Shown: positions 35,301-42,489 of the stretch, one piece after another
Layout: the number at the start of each line of letters is the position of its first letter
How positions within the stretch are numbered: position 1 is the first letter of the stretch
DNA from: Ligula intestinalis
Taxonomy: Eukaryota; Platyhelminthes; Cestoda; Diphyllobothriidea; Diphyllobothriidae
Reading direction: 5' to 3'
NCBI GenBank assembly: GCA_036362985.1
Contig: JAYGXS010000004.1
Location: 8,499,583 to 8,563,582 of the forward strand
Length of the DNA stretch: 64,000 nt
Program-made: the position numbers and the translations under genes
The notes under the pieces: model-generated
What the model saw: the letters and a program-made list of their open reading frames with translations, nothing else
Told to the model about the DNA's origin: nothing
Databases searched by the model: none

Positions 35301-38300
35301 TTTGTACATCCCTCTGCGTTGTTATCTTGCGCCCACCATAGACAGCGCCTTGATTCTTAACTTAGCATAGCGACTTGTAATATACGGTGAAGTGGAACCG
35401 ACAAACCACAACGGGATCTCCAGCGACCATCGTCGCCACAGGCATTCGAATTCTTCAGGACACCTGCAGCCCGAGCCGAAAACACACGCTTCGCTGACGT
35501 TCCGTGGTTGCTGCTACCGTTTACCTGCCTGATTATGGGCGACTACTGCATGCTGGCTGTCCGTGTTGCCACTAAAGTACACGTAGCACATGCCGACTAT
35601 AGGCGGGTTTAGGGAGGCGGCTGTAATGTACTTAGATAAAACGTGTTTATGTGCACGCGTTGATTCTACGCACACACCCCAGTCTCTCTCTCTCTCTCGC
35701 ACACACACTTGTACCGCAATGGAATTTGCAACCACGTACGCCGACATTAGTTCTGTGCCATCGAAGGTGCAAGAACCATAACAGTTTAATTCTTGCTGGC
35801 AGTGTCTAACCAACCTATACCGGTGAACCGGCGAACGCAGTATTGATATGGAGTGTAACCGACAAAGAGAAAGGAGATTGGAATGGCCATTTCTGGCTTA
35901 CTAGCCGTCATCAGCCAACCATACCCAATCCCAGGGGGTAGCGACTCGCGAAACTCGAACCCGCTACCGCTGGTCTTTGAATACAACAATCTACCACTGC
36001 ACGACGTGCTCATTGTTTTTATCGGTTGCGATCGGGAATATTATTATGGTAGGGGGCTCACTGATCTGTTTACAGAACATCCTCGTCCCGTGTTGCCTTG
36101 GAGCTCAGTTTCGAGTCCTAGCAGGCGGTCGCAAGGCAACTTGTATTATACGATGGAGTGGAACCGATAAAGGCAAGGAGACCGGAATGGCCATTTCTGG
36201 CTTACTAGCCATCATCAGCCAGACATGCCCAATCCCAAGGGTGGCAACCACCAAGATTCGAACCCGTGAACTTTGGTCATTGAGTACAACAGTCTATAAT
36301 TGCACCACGGGCTTGGTGTCTTCTTCTTCTCCTCTTCTTCTTCTTCCTTCTGCTTCTTCTTCTTATTCGTCTTCTTTTCTCTCTCTTCTCCTCTCTCATT
36401 CACTAAAAAGAACTCCTGCCAATAGTGACCGTGCCTTCGAGCGTCCCCAACTGTGCGCATGTGGTTTAAAGAAATTGATAAAATTGACAATTATTGTTTT
36501 AGCATCCACGTGTAATTTTTACCAGTTGTTATATGCCGCTTGTCTTTCCACCAGTTGTATCCCTGCGCACATTAGTTTTCTCTGAAGGGAAGTGGTAGAA
36601 CAAATAGTTTTCTTTTAAAGCCAGGCTAAAGCCTCTTCCCTTCCTCTTCCCTTCGCTTACTGACTCACTGTTCATCTCCACTTCCTTTTTATGTCCAGAG
36701 CGGAATGCCTCAAAGGACGGGAAGTTGCAGAACTTGAAGATCAAAGAGTGGCCGCCTGCCGATGACCTGACCGAAGTACATCCGGAGAGGTTTGCTGACA
36801 TCATGTCAAATTTGCCAATACCGCAGTACACCCACCGGGACGGACAGTTCAACATGGCTGCCCGCCTGCCCACCTTCTTCGTGCGTCCTGATCTTGGTCC
36901 GCGGTTGCATATTGCTCAAGATCTGGCCGGTGAACCTACGGTGCGTTTCGGACCCTTTCCATCGCCTCTACATCTTATCCCACCTCTGTTTTTGTTTTGC
37001 ATTTAATCTGTTCTTCAGTGCGATCCTGTGACATGTATATCCCCACTACTTTGTCTTGGCTCGTAAGGAGACATTTTCATGAGGGACCTTGGGGCATTCG
37101 GATACAGGCGGGGTGCTCAGTAGCCGCTCGGATTGTTTTTTTCGAGGCTGTCTTCTTAAGCTCTTGGGCTCACGAATCTAACCATAAGGCGGCCGCCATC
37201 TTTCGATTGAAATATACTGACTTCATCTCAAAGGAGAGCATCCGTACTCGCTGCAACAGTAACGCGAGGACAGCTCAGGCCATCCAAGAAAGACAAATAA
37301 GGTGGTTTGAGCACACTCTGCGTCGTACACCTCACAATATTTGCTATGCTGCCCTCGATCCGGCGCCGCAGCCCACCTGGAGGCGTCGAAGAGGAGGGCA
37401 ACTCAAGACTTGACTCTACACGGTCTGTCAAGACGTGGGAGCGGATCATGGACCTTCGGTTTTCCGTGAATGGGTGGAGCTTTCCAGATCTGCTGCCGCC
37501 AATCGTCATGCGTGGACAGGTACCGTCCTTGACGGCAGTGAGGCCGGCTAGATCAGGCATGATCACAGCCTCAACAACTATAGTTATTGCAGGTGGTGAA
37601 GAAGCAGTTATCCTGGGGAAAGTAGTGCTGCATTGTCCTTCGTTCCGAATCGTTTCATTGAAGACACTTGCCCCTGCAATCTTCAGGCCCGGTTCCTTAG
37701 GGGAAGAGCAGAAATTATACGCCGGGCGGAAAGACTAGTTTATTCTCTACAGAAGGAAGTTGAGAATAGGTTGGAGAAAGTTGACTGTCAGACGAGTGCA
37801 CAACCACTAGTGAGAAGGCCGATGTCAGAAGTGTGGGAGTGTGGTAGTCATCACAAGCGCCTTCAGCGAGACCATGTGTGAGTCAGCCTTAAGGAGGTGA
37901 TCGGCTGGACTGGATTGGCGTCGGCCCACAAGTGCGCACCTGATACCAGTCGCGAAAGGTTGAATTTTGCAAGGGGGTGTGGACCACTACACATATGTTT
38001 AGGATTCGAGCTTTCTGCGGGCCGGCAAGGTAGGTCCCATTCGATGGTGAGCATCATTCTCATCATGCCGCCGGGGCTGTTGATGTTTAGATCCGTTCGC
38101 TACCGCATTAGATGATTAGTACCGCTCCATTGCCCGTTACCCATGTCAAAGGACATGCATCGTCTTATCGGAATTCTTTATCTTGCCGATTGATTGGTTG
38201 AGGTGCGTTCAGTCTGAGGTTTATTGCTGACGCCAGCACCCCTTTCCTCCTTTCGTAATACACAAATTCGTATGCATATTCCGAACTCTGTTTATTTTAT

Positions 38301-40525
38301 TTTCATTTACAGGTGGGCACGATGAATCTGCGAGTGGATGTGACTGATGTCTTGAACATTTTGATGCATGCCAGCCCTTCCTTTGAGCCCCGCGACTCCA
38401 CCAAGGAGAAGACCCCCACAGCGATTTTACAGTCTGTGTTGCGTGACGCCGGGCTGGACTCCTCCTCGCAGCCGACTGGCTCCTGCACTAATGGCAAGAC
38501 CGTCCTCGCCAAGGGTAAGCTGCTTGCGCGTGAGGGTAGCGTTGGTCTGGTAGACTGAAATGGCCATTTGTGGCCTATTAGCCGTCATCAGCCAACCATA
38601 CTCAATCCTAGCTGTTGCGGCCAGTTGTTTCCAGTGTGCCATCCACAAAAAAATATGAAGTCAACTGGAACAAGGCGTTTGCACACCGATGTGAAAATCT
38701 GACTTTACTTACTGCGTTGTCTCTTTCTAGTGAGTATATCCAGGAGAGAGTTATTTTATCTATGCTGACGGGCTTGGGCACTGACTCCGCATGCTGGTTT
38801 GAATCACACCCCGCCCTCCTTCCGCTTGATAGATGGCCTGTCAGTCAGTTCTCCTGCTCCCTCACTCACCGTCCCGGTTAAACGACGGCGCGGTCCTTTA
38901 GATGCAGTAGCATGCTCTGCACTCCACGCCATACCCATACTTTCGGCACTCCGTTGTTTTTGGGTCATGCTAATGACTGTTTTGATGCCTATCTAGCGTA
39001 AACAACTGCGTATTCGCAGCCTGTTGTGTCACTGCTGTCAGTTATGTCTGTTGGACGACTAGCAGTTTCTAGTTGGCTTTGATAGTTGTTTGATACTTTT
39101 TTTGGCTGGAATTGTTGACCGTGTCTTCCGGTAAAGTGTGACCAAGCTAACCGCTCTGGTTTGGTCGTCGGACCGTCATGTCGTCAGGTTTTCTATCTCC
39201 TAGCGCCCATGCCGATCGATGACTTCCAGTGAGTTTTGTTTCGTATTAACGACACTGATGGCTTCGTTTCCGTGGTTTCATATAGTTGTTTCGTCAGTTT
39301 CAAAACAGCCAGCCTTATCCTTCAGCGGCAAGAATCACCATATACACAGCAGAAAAGTGGTAGGCCTAGGCAGATAGTATTGTCGGCAAAGATAAGGAAG
39401 CCTGAAATGGTCATTTGTGGCTTATTATCAATGAGTATCAATATTTCCCGATGTAAAGCGGCAAGACAGCCAGCTCGTGGCTCAATGGTTAGAGCGTTAC
39501 ACTTCTGAGCAGGAGGTTGCGAGTTCGAGCCTTGGGTGGTGCACCACTTTCGCTTGGGTATGACTGGCTGATGACGGCTAATAAGCCAGAAATTGCCATT
39601 CCTGTCCCCTTTTCCTTTGCCTATATTACTGGCCGCTATGTGGCTGCTGTCAGGGTTCAAGAAATGAGACCCAAGGCAGCGTAGGACAAGTGAGTTTCGT
39701 TAGCGATCGGTTAACATTCATCAACGAGTACTAGTCCCTTAAAGCCCCCAGAGCCTGAAGTAAAAGCTGTCTTATCCCCCACTGAGACATACAACCAAAC
39801 CTAGGCCGATGCACATGCTCCCTTACCCATCCTCAATTCAGTGGTGCGATTTGGCTGAATTTCTGGCGTCGTAAAATCCAGCTTCGCTAATCTCTCCAAT
39901 TCACCCTGCCATGCTGCTTCCTTTCTCATTTATGCAGATGTGCTTCTCCTTACCATGACAATACTACTTGCTTTGCAGGTTGGCCCGGTGCAATATGGCA
40001 CATATTTCAGCCCTCCGACCTGCGCGCTCTCCGTGAATTTTTGGTGAAACACCAGGTGCCTAGCATCCAGCAGGGTCGTGACGCTGCTGGTGACGTCATC
40101 CATGACCAGCGCATCTACCTGTCTCCAAAACAGCTTAGTCAGTTGGAAGCGGAGACTGGTATCAGGCCCTACACGGTGTTGCAGTATGTCGGTGATGCCG
40201 TCTTCATTCCTTCAGGCTCTGTGCACCAGGTAAGCCTCGCGGACCTAACCATTATGTTTTTTTGGACCCCACTCCTATTATAATGTATCCTTGAATTTTT
40301 TTCCCCTCCTAGGTTCGAAACCTTATGAGTTGCATCAACGTATCCGTGGACTTTGTTTCGGCTGAACATGTGTCTCAGTGCCTTGAACTGACAGAAGAGT
40401 TCCGTCGCCTTCCTCGGAATCATCCCAGTCACGAGGACAAGGTCCAGGTGAAGAACATGATCTATCATACAATAAAGGACTCTTTGTCTACCATTTTGGA
40501 AACCAATCGAAAACGGTCGGACTAG
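10282..40525 (+). CDS. KDM3: KDM3/JMJD1-family JmjC histone demethylase homologue, 12 coding exons
   Basis: Proposed join: 10282-11390, 17492-18674, 20439-21852, 24719-25133, 25853-25953, 27313-27717, 29248-30029, 33058-33250, 36699-36940, 38313-38514, 39979-40229, 40313-40525. The sum is 6510 nt, or 2169 residues plus TAG. All junctions are GT/AG and phase-compatible. KDM3 enzymes are nuclear Fe(II)/2-oxoglutarate oxygenases that remove mono- and dimethyl marks from histone H3K9. Family signatures seen in order are a C2HC4 zinc finger (residues 1475-1500, with [12 protein letters not shown] at its start), a PHDPSRLM segment in exon 7, the EWPPADD and FVRPDLGP motifs in exon 9, IWHIF and IHDQ in exon 11, and FIPSG-x2-HQV followed by NHPSHEDKVQVKN at the C-terminus. 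The first iron ligand is changed (NLRVDV in place of NLHLDV). The length lies between human KDM3B and JMJD1C as I remember them. The C-terminal half is secure; the N-terminal exons rest on phase and open frame only. Confidence 0.9.
11597..12175. mobile_element. Fold-back (long inverted repeat) element, MITE-like, in KDM3 intron 1
   Basis: Left arm 11597-11790 and right arm about 11995-12175 are near-perfect inverted copies. The outer ends are TACCCTAATGGCAATG on the left and CATTGCCATTAGGGTA on the right. The arms run inward through the cgtatatgggcggtattccg / cggaataccgcccatatacg pair to tgtgtgggtggtcga / tcgaccacccacaca. The central ~205 bp is not palindromic. The element starts 206 bp after exon 1. 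No clear target-site duplication is seen. Confidence 0.9.
13078..13260. repeat. Direct repeat unit, copy 1 of 2
   Basis: About 185 bp starting at acacacacgacagttccc, with gggcaccacgcgctccaaca and gagctgggcaagcaa landmarks, ending aaaacaggagtttagg. The second copy at 14262-14446 is in the same orientation and both are preceded by CA repeats. Confidence 0.9.
13411..13600 (+). repeat. Dispersed repeat shared with 24210-24375
   Basis: Shared blocks are gccataaaggccacatta, ttcccgtcagttggca and the aagccac..ggcttttagc segment. Both copies lie in KDM3 introns, in the same orientation. Confidence 0.65.
14262..14446. repeat. Direct repeat unit, copy 2 of 2
   Basis: Same order of landmarks as 13078-13260 with scattered substitutions and small indels. 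It is flanked on the left by a longer (CA)n tract. Confidence 0.9.
15125..15147. repeat. (TTG)n microsatellite
   Basis: Seven to eight uninterrupted TTG/TGT units. Confidence 0.85.
17492..18674 (+). CDS. KDM3: KDM3 exon 2 (residues 370-764), low-complexity region
   Basis: The acceptor TTGTTTAG precedes 17492 and the donor CAG|GTAACT follows 18674. The exon ends in phase 0, matching exon 3. The protein is Ser/Pro/Ala-rich, with a six-proline run just after the exon start encoded by CCA/CCG repeats. It also has poly-Ser and a nine-alanine run near 18030-18060. A more ordered Arg/Lys-rich helix-like stretch (ACRFALKKRLIQRYEADG) lies near 18475-18525. No catalytic domain is seen. The trinucleotide tracts could vary in length between individuals. 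Confidence 0.78.
18675..20438. other. KDM3 intron 2
   Basis: 1764 bp bounded by GTAACT and ACGTAG. No repeat or extra exon is recognised. Confidence 0.7.
20439..21852 (+). CDS. KDM3: KDM3 exon 3 (residues 765-1235), basic/Ser-rich then acidic region
   Basis: The acceptor is CACGTAG before 20439; the TAG itself is in frame, which supports the exon starting here. The donor is GATC|GTGAGT at 21853, leaving one base that forms CTG with exon 4. The first two-thirds is Ser/Arg/Pro-rich with many basic clusters suited to a nuclear protein. It is followed by two Glu/Asp-rich runs near 21535-21560 and 21615-21660. The end holds a possible metal site: C1187-x2-C1190 and C1212-x4-C1217. I cannot match this to a named domain. 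Confidence 0.83.
22188..22322. repeat. Poly-G tract, potential G-quadruplex region
   Basis: Several runs of 8-20 guanines on the sense strand of the KDM3 intron, separated by short spacers. Such runs satisfy the usual G4 pattern many times over. Open frames reading poly-Gly or poly-Pro here are artefacts. Confidence 0.9.
24020..24180 (+). repeat. Dispersed repeat shared with 360-500
   Basis: Same landmarks as the copy at 360-500 (ctggattata, gcatctacc, a C-rich run, ggagatggga). The tail cgggcgcaggtggctggcg also recurs at about 56918-56936. Confidence 0.5.
24210..24375 (+). repeat. Dispersed repeat shared with 13411-13600
   Basis: It contains gccataaaggccacatta and ttcccgtcagttggca blocks in the same order as the intron 1 copy. 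Confidence 0.65.
24719..25133 (+). CDS. KDM3: KDM3 exon 4 (residues 1236-1373)
   Basis: The acceptor CTTTCAG precedes 24719 and the donor AA|GTAAGC follows 25133. The exon contains C1278-x2-C1281 (LRCRACREV), resembling the Cys pair seen upstream of the zinc finger in KDM3 proteins. An Ala/His/Asn-rich insert follows, then the segment SVFCRFWGFRK, which matches the conserved CRF-x-x-FR block of the family. The last codon (Lys) is split with exon 5. Confidence 0.88.
25134..25852. other. KDM3 intron 4
   Basis: 719 bp bounded by GTAAGC and CCCCAG. Nothing else recognised. Confidence 0.75.
25853..25953 (+). CDS. KDM3: KDM3 exon 5 (residues 1374-1407)
   Basis: This short exon was found by following phase: it opens with one base completing the split Lys codon and reads LAYDTKGVLSLTDFCRTVEA, and only this frame is open across the exon. 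The polypyrimidine-rich acceptor is CCCCCAG and the donor is AACG|GTGCGT. It continues the family block that begins CRFWGFRK in exon 4, where KDM3 proteins have a similar KxGVL segment. Confidence 0.88.
25954..27312. other. KDM3 intron 5
   Basis: 1359 bp bounded by GTGCGT and TTTCAG. Short runs of G near 26870 and no recognised repeat. Confidence 0.7.
27313..27717 (+). CDS. KDM3: KDM3 exon 6 (residues 1408-1542), C2HC4 zinc finger
   Basis: The acceptor GTTTCAG precedes 27313 and the donor AATG|GTGCGT follows 27717. After the segment NALHFIAQLGPTACRLMLSE comes the family hallmark [20 protein letters not shown]. The zinc ligands fit C2HC4: C1475, C1478, H1486, C1489, C1492, C1497 and C1500. 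In KDM3 enzymes this finger is needed for demethylation together with the JmjC domain. The last part is Ser/Asn/Asp-rich linker. All seven expected ligands are present. Confidence 0.96.
27785..28350 (-). mobile_element. LINE fragment in KDM3 intron 6 (reverse)
   Basis: About 565 bp closely matching 63420-63985, and for its first ~200 bp also 28790-29010. In the third copy the adjacent sequence encodes the end of a LINE polyprotein, so this is interpreted as an interior piece of that element on the reverse strand. The frame is broken. Confidence 0.6.
28375..29010 (-). mobile_element. CR1-like LINE 3' end in KDM3 intron 6 (reverse)
   Basis: On the reverse strand it reads an EQMQRRATK-like block, then RLIKLN, then HEYTRLDPHKSSFSQRVIRP followed by W-D-T-LPNEI. 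These are typical of the C-terminus of CR1/Jockey-type reverse transcriptases. The 3' tail (28375-28500) also occurs at 59745-59985 and 60755-61010. The LINE ends about 240 bp before exon 7. Confidence 0.7.
29248..30029 (+). CDS. KDM3: KDM3 exon 7 (residues 1543-1803)
   Basis: The acceptor CCGTACACAG precedes 29248 and the donor CCGG|GTAGGT follows 30029. The frame is open upstream of the acceptor into intronic LINE sequence, but only the acceptor at 29248 keeps phase with exon 6. Conserved family elements are RPHDPSRLMLTALLPCGSLH and the Cys pair CDC near 29580, matching the PHDxxxLMPTQIIPG block of KDM3A/B. A long Ser/Ala/Thr-rich insert follows, then LPDPNSPSILEAF, equivalent to the LHDPNN-x5-IF segment just before the JmjC domain. 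Confidence 0.92.
30480..30830 (-). mobile_element. SINE family C, reverse copy or two fragments
   Basis: Reverse-strand landmarks: a B-box-like region (ggtcgcgggtttgag) near 30535-30550, and the body near 30755-30830 (ggccagaatgaccattgatg). The two parts are separated by unlike sequence, so this may be a rearranged copy. Confidence 0.5.
31764..32460 (-). mobile_element. LINE C-terminal fragment (RTE-like family, copy 2, reverse)
   Basis: The reverse strand encodes LLPNKQSKDDIVSCIDAARQ, then a YGYECWALCVEYERRLLEVF block, then RLRWFGHVLRRTPQELCY, then HRRGGQLKTWLDT. The last part alone is open over 174 codons, with a frameshift near 32200-32290. These blocks are well known at the end of RTE-like and related non-LTR retrotransposon polyproteins. 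It sits in KDM3 intron 7, antisense to the gene. Confidence 0.8.
33058..33250 (+). CDS. KDM3: KDM3 exon 8 (residues 1804-1867), start of JmjC region
   Basis: The acceptor AATTTAG precedes 33058 and the donor GCAA|GTAAGC follows 33250. The peptide begins RSWEISQPVVISNC and ends FWEGFESSASK, aligning with the RECWKQGQPVLVSGV and DFWDGFEDV blocks of human KDM3A as I recall them. It forms the N-terminal strands leading into the JmjC fold. Confidence 0.96.
33610..33760 (+). mobile_element. SINE family C, 3' part
   Basis: Contains atggctagctgatgacg, ataaaccagaaacggtcatt and ccagtctgtctcc in the order of the family body. The tRNA-like head is missing. Confidence 0.5.
34440..35000 (-). mobile_element. 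LINE tail (R1/Jockey-like family, copy 1, reverse)
   Basis: The reverse strand encodes ELRSDYCMLLRQYQHRLDPS, then a Cys/His motif ending DCQHLFAC, then a PADLW block. The same string of blocks is found at 42500-42900. It is the C-terminal end of a non-LTR retrotransposon polyprotein, lying in KDM3 intron 8. Confidence 0.75.
35800..36020 (-). mobile_element. SINE family C, reverse copy
   Basis: Reverse strand carries a B-box-like gggttcgagtttcgcgagt, then ggctgatgacggctagtaag and ccagaaatggccattccaat. The A-box region is diverged. Confidence 0.7.
36140..36310 (-). mobile_element. SINE family C, second reverse copy
   Basis: Reverse strand carries cacgggttcgaatcttgg (a good B box), ggctgatgatggctagtaag and ccagaaatggccattccggt. 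It is the same orientation as the neighbour at 35800-36020. Confidence 0.75.
36311..36400. repeat. Pyrimidine (CTT)-rich tract
   Basis: Imperfect CTT/TCT repeats, about 90 bp, next to the A-box end of a reverse SINE. Confidence 0.8.
36699..36940 (+). CDS. KDM3: KDM3 exon 9 (residues 1868-1948), JmjC region
   Basis: The acceptor ATGTCCAG precedes 36699 and the donor CCTACG|GTGCGT follows 36940. The motifs LKIKEWPPADD, PERFADIMSNLPIPQYT and LPTFFVRPDLGPRL are close matches to the KDM3 family. The next AG, two bases downstream, would break the frame, so 36699 is preferred. Confidence 0.97.
37150..37580 (+). mobile_element. LINE C-terminal fragment (RTE-like family, copy 3)
   Basis: Encodes FRLKYTDFIS, then QIRWFEHTLRRTPHNICYAA, then RRRRGGQLKT. 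After a stop and frameshift it continues VKTWERIMDLRFSV and PARSGMI. Same block order as copies 1, 2 and 4. Confidence 0.75.
37665..37925 (+). repeat. Dispersed repeat family A, copy 4
   Basis: Contains caatcttcaggcccggttcc, ttattctctacagaaggaag, gttgactgtcagacgagtgc and gaccatgtgtgagtcagcct. It looks like the best preserved copy in the window. Confidence 0.75.
38313..38514 (+). CDS. KDM3: KDM3 exon 10 (residues 1949-2015), iron-site exon with His-to-Arg change
   Basis: The acceptor TTTACAG precedes 38313 and the donor AAGG|GTAAGC follows 38514. The exon starts VGTMNLRVDVTDVLNILMHA. In KDM3 proteins this block is GTTNLHLDVSD, where His and Asp of H-x-D bind Fe(II). Here the His position is Arg (CGA, R1955) while Asp (D1957) is kept. 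The rest of the block aligns without a gap, so a misplaced splice site is unlikely to explain the change. Confidence 0.95.
38548..38620 (-). mobile_element. SINE family C, short reverse fragment
   Basis: Reverse strand reads ggctgatgacggctaatagg and ccacaaatggccatttcag. A similar short piece lies at 39398-39440. Confidence 0.55.
39462..39740 (+). mobile_element. tRNA-derived SINE (family C), best preserved copy
   Basis: The head has an A box TGGCTCAATGG at 39478-39488 and a B box AGTTCGAGCC at 39522-39531, spaced 33 bp apart as in tRNA genes. The body has tgactggctgatgacggc, taataagccagaaattgcc and cccaaggcagcgtaggacaa. Such elements are transcribed by RNA polymerase III and moved by LINE machinery. 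It lies in KDM3 intron 10, same strand as the gene. Confidence 0.85.
39979..40229 (+). CDS. KDM3: KDM3 exon 11 (residues 2016-2099), JmjC core
   Basis: The acceptor CTTTGCAG precedes 39979 and the donor CACCAG|GTAAGC follows 40229. It encodes WPGAIWHIFQPSD, the VIHDQRIYLS block and VLQYVGDAVFIPSGSVHQ. The final His (H2098) is the second iron-binding histidine of the family. The short loop between the blocks is Gly/Asp-rich, as in other KDM3s. Confidence 0.97.
40313..40525 (+). CDS. KDM3: KDM3 exon 12 (residues 2100-2169), C-terminus
   Basis: An 83-bp intron separates it from exon 11. The acceptor is CCTCCTAG and the stop is TAG at 40523. It encodes VRNLMSCINVSVDFVSAEHV and then NHPSHEDKVQVKNMIYHTIK, both KDM3 signatures. 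Relative to human KDM3A/B, which read HQVHNLYSCIKVAEDF, the second His of HQVHN is Arg and the Lys of SCIK is Asn. Confidence 0.97.
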   Translation, partial: VRNLMSCINVSVDFVSAEHVSQCLELTEEFRRLPRNHPSHEDKVQVKNMIYHTIKDSLSTILETNRKRSD

Positions 40526-42489
40526 TTTCCGCTTCCATCACTACCAACCCTCTATTTCCCGTGTGCACGCACAAATACCACTCCTCAGGCAGAGAGTATA
40601 TGGATTAACGGACGGCCAGAATTCCATCTTCTTGCAACTGCTCGTTTTGCAATTGACTCGGTGATTCCCACCTCCTGTTCTAGAGAACTGAACTTCGCAG
40701 TCCTGTTCGGCGGCAAATCGAGACAGACGCAGAAACAGTCCTGTACCGAACGCCTATGCTATCCTCAGCACACTGTAAAAACTATACATACCTCCACACA
40801 CGCGTGTATACATATATAATTCTTTTTAATTTTCGCACAAGGTAGACATTCCGCGCCTTTTACCTTGGCTCTGTCTTGGCACTGTCTTACCGTCAATTGT
40901 TCCCCCTCTCCACACGTCCCCTTTGTACGCACACACACACGCTTATGCGTATACGACTGAGTTCCAGTGCTGAACGGCAACTCCCCACCCCTCAACTGAC
41001 CTTTTTTTCCTTTACAGTTCTTCTACTTTCGATGTAAATAGCACAAACACACACACACGCACACTACGGGTTTTCAAGAAATCGAGGGAGTGGAAAAATC
41101 CTACATTTGCCGCACGCCTCGCTTGGTTGGTCTGGATGTGGCAGTAGCCGACAGCTGGGACGCACTGTCGCGCACGCACGCTTGCGTGTTTTGCGCTGGA
41201 GTTCACTGTGTGTGTGTGTTTATTGTTTTAGGGCGAGAGTTGCCGCGTGCCGATTGGGGGCGACGCCCGTGGCATGCCGTTATTGATCTTCTCTCGCAGG
41301 CGCGCACCAATCAGCCCCTAATGACGTCAATGGCCTCTCTCGTTTCCCCCCCCGTCTCTCTCTCTCTGGCAAGGCCAGCGTGCGTGCGTGCGTGCGTACG
41401 TGCGTCCGCACCGCCTCTGGCTTGCGTGCGTAGACGTCACGCGCATATGCACGCGCGTGCTTACGTCAGCCGGTCCTCGCCGGCAGCTAGCCTTTATGGG
41501 AGCGTACATCCGTCTCGCCTCAGCAGCGTTCTGCCCACGAGTCTGAGGGGAACCGGTGAACTATGCACAATTAGGGCTGACAATCTTGCGCCGCCGCGCG
41601 CCGCCCCAAGCCAGCATTTGCAGTCGTGAGACTTTGGTGGGCTTGGCGCAGTTGGGAGTTTTGGCGCTTTTCGGCTGTTGGCAAGCCTACGTAGGCTTTC
41701 GACAAATTCTCAACGGACCAGTACATCTGTAGGGGAAAGGGGTAGAAGTTTAAACGCCGCTCAATAATGTTCATCCTATCATACAAGTGAATCGTGGGAA
41801 TAAGTCGATAAGAGAAGGCTGGGTACGCGGGGAGGATTTAGTGGAGCCAGCCTAGGGGAGAGAGAGAGAGCGGACGCGTGCAAGCATTGGAAGCGACTGT
41901 TGACCATGTCAGACGCGGAGCTTGCAGGAGGTACTTTTGTGCACACGAGACCGGCTTTCTCAAGCTGATATCGGTCGCTTCTGCTGTTGCCCTCAGACGC
42001 TGACCCAGGGACTTTGGATAGTTTAGTGTAACCGTATAAATCAGTTACTTCTCCTCAGCTTCGTTTACTTACTGACGCAAGACTTTGTAGGTTGCAGGAA
42101 GGTCAAGATGTCTGTTGATGTAGTTGGTATCTGAATACCAAGCCTCAATCCTTAGTTGATCCATCTTGGAGTTGCCCCGACCTAAGATGTTGGCTCCTTT
42201 AAGATCGAAAGTATGGACAGATTCTCCTGCGTGCGTTTCAAGCCAAAAATTCAGGGTTCAGCTGCCGATTTGTGCTCCCGTAGGCGAGTCTGCAATTTCT
42301 GCCCGGTTTCCTCTACGTACTTGCAGTCTCGTTGCTGATATTTTTTTCAGCAGTATGATGTCTTCGGGCTGCAGCAAGCGGTGGCGAATTTGTGCTTTGT
42401 GTCGGTGGTTATGCCTACTCTGGCGAGTTGAAGCAGTCGAGAAACAGCCTCACAGACTCTTTTAATGTAGGAAGGGAGTTGCTCTCCAG
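40526..42489. other. KDM3 3' flank and GC-rich intergenic DNA
   Basis: The 3' UTR presumably starts at 40526; no AATAAA hexamer is seen in the first 500 bp. CA-rich repeats occur at 40929-40940 and 41045-41062. A GC-rich region at 41150-41520 has many CGTGCGTG units and a TGACGTCA site at about 41336. No gene is recognised. Confidence 0.45.

Larger units (their letters stand above)
33251..36698. other. KDM3 intron 8
   Basis: 3448 bp with a partial SINE (33610-33760), a reverse LINE tail (34440-35000), CA/GT repeats near 35275-35290 and 35660-35710, two reverse SINEs (35800-36310) and a CTT-rich tract (36311-36400). Confidence 0.7.
36941..38312. other. KDM3 intron 9
   Basis: 1372 bp holding a LINE tail (37150-37580) and a family A repeat (37665-37925). 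Both are on the + strand. Confidence 0.75.
38515..39978. other. KDM3 intron 10
   Basis: 1464 bp containing a short reverse SINE piece (38548-38620) and a well preserved forward SINE (39462-39740). It ends in a good polypyrimidine tract and TTTGCAG. Confidence 0.75.

Noticed and set aside
39462..39545. A functional tRNA gene
   Set aside because: A and B boxes are present, but there is no good acceptor stem and the head is fused to a SINE body found in other copies.
41090..41629. 179-codon open frame in GC-rich DNA
   Set aside because: The peptide is dominated by TGCGTG-type repeats (Cys/Val/Arg/Ala) with no domain, and is probably stop-free by composition.
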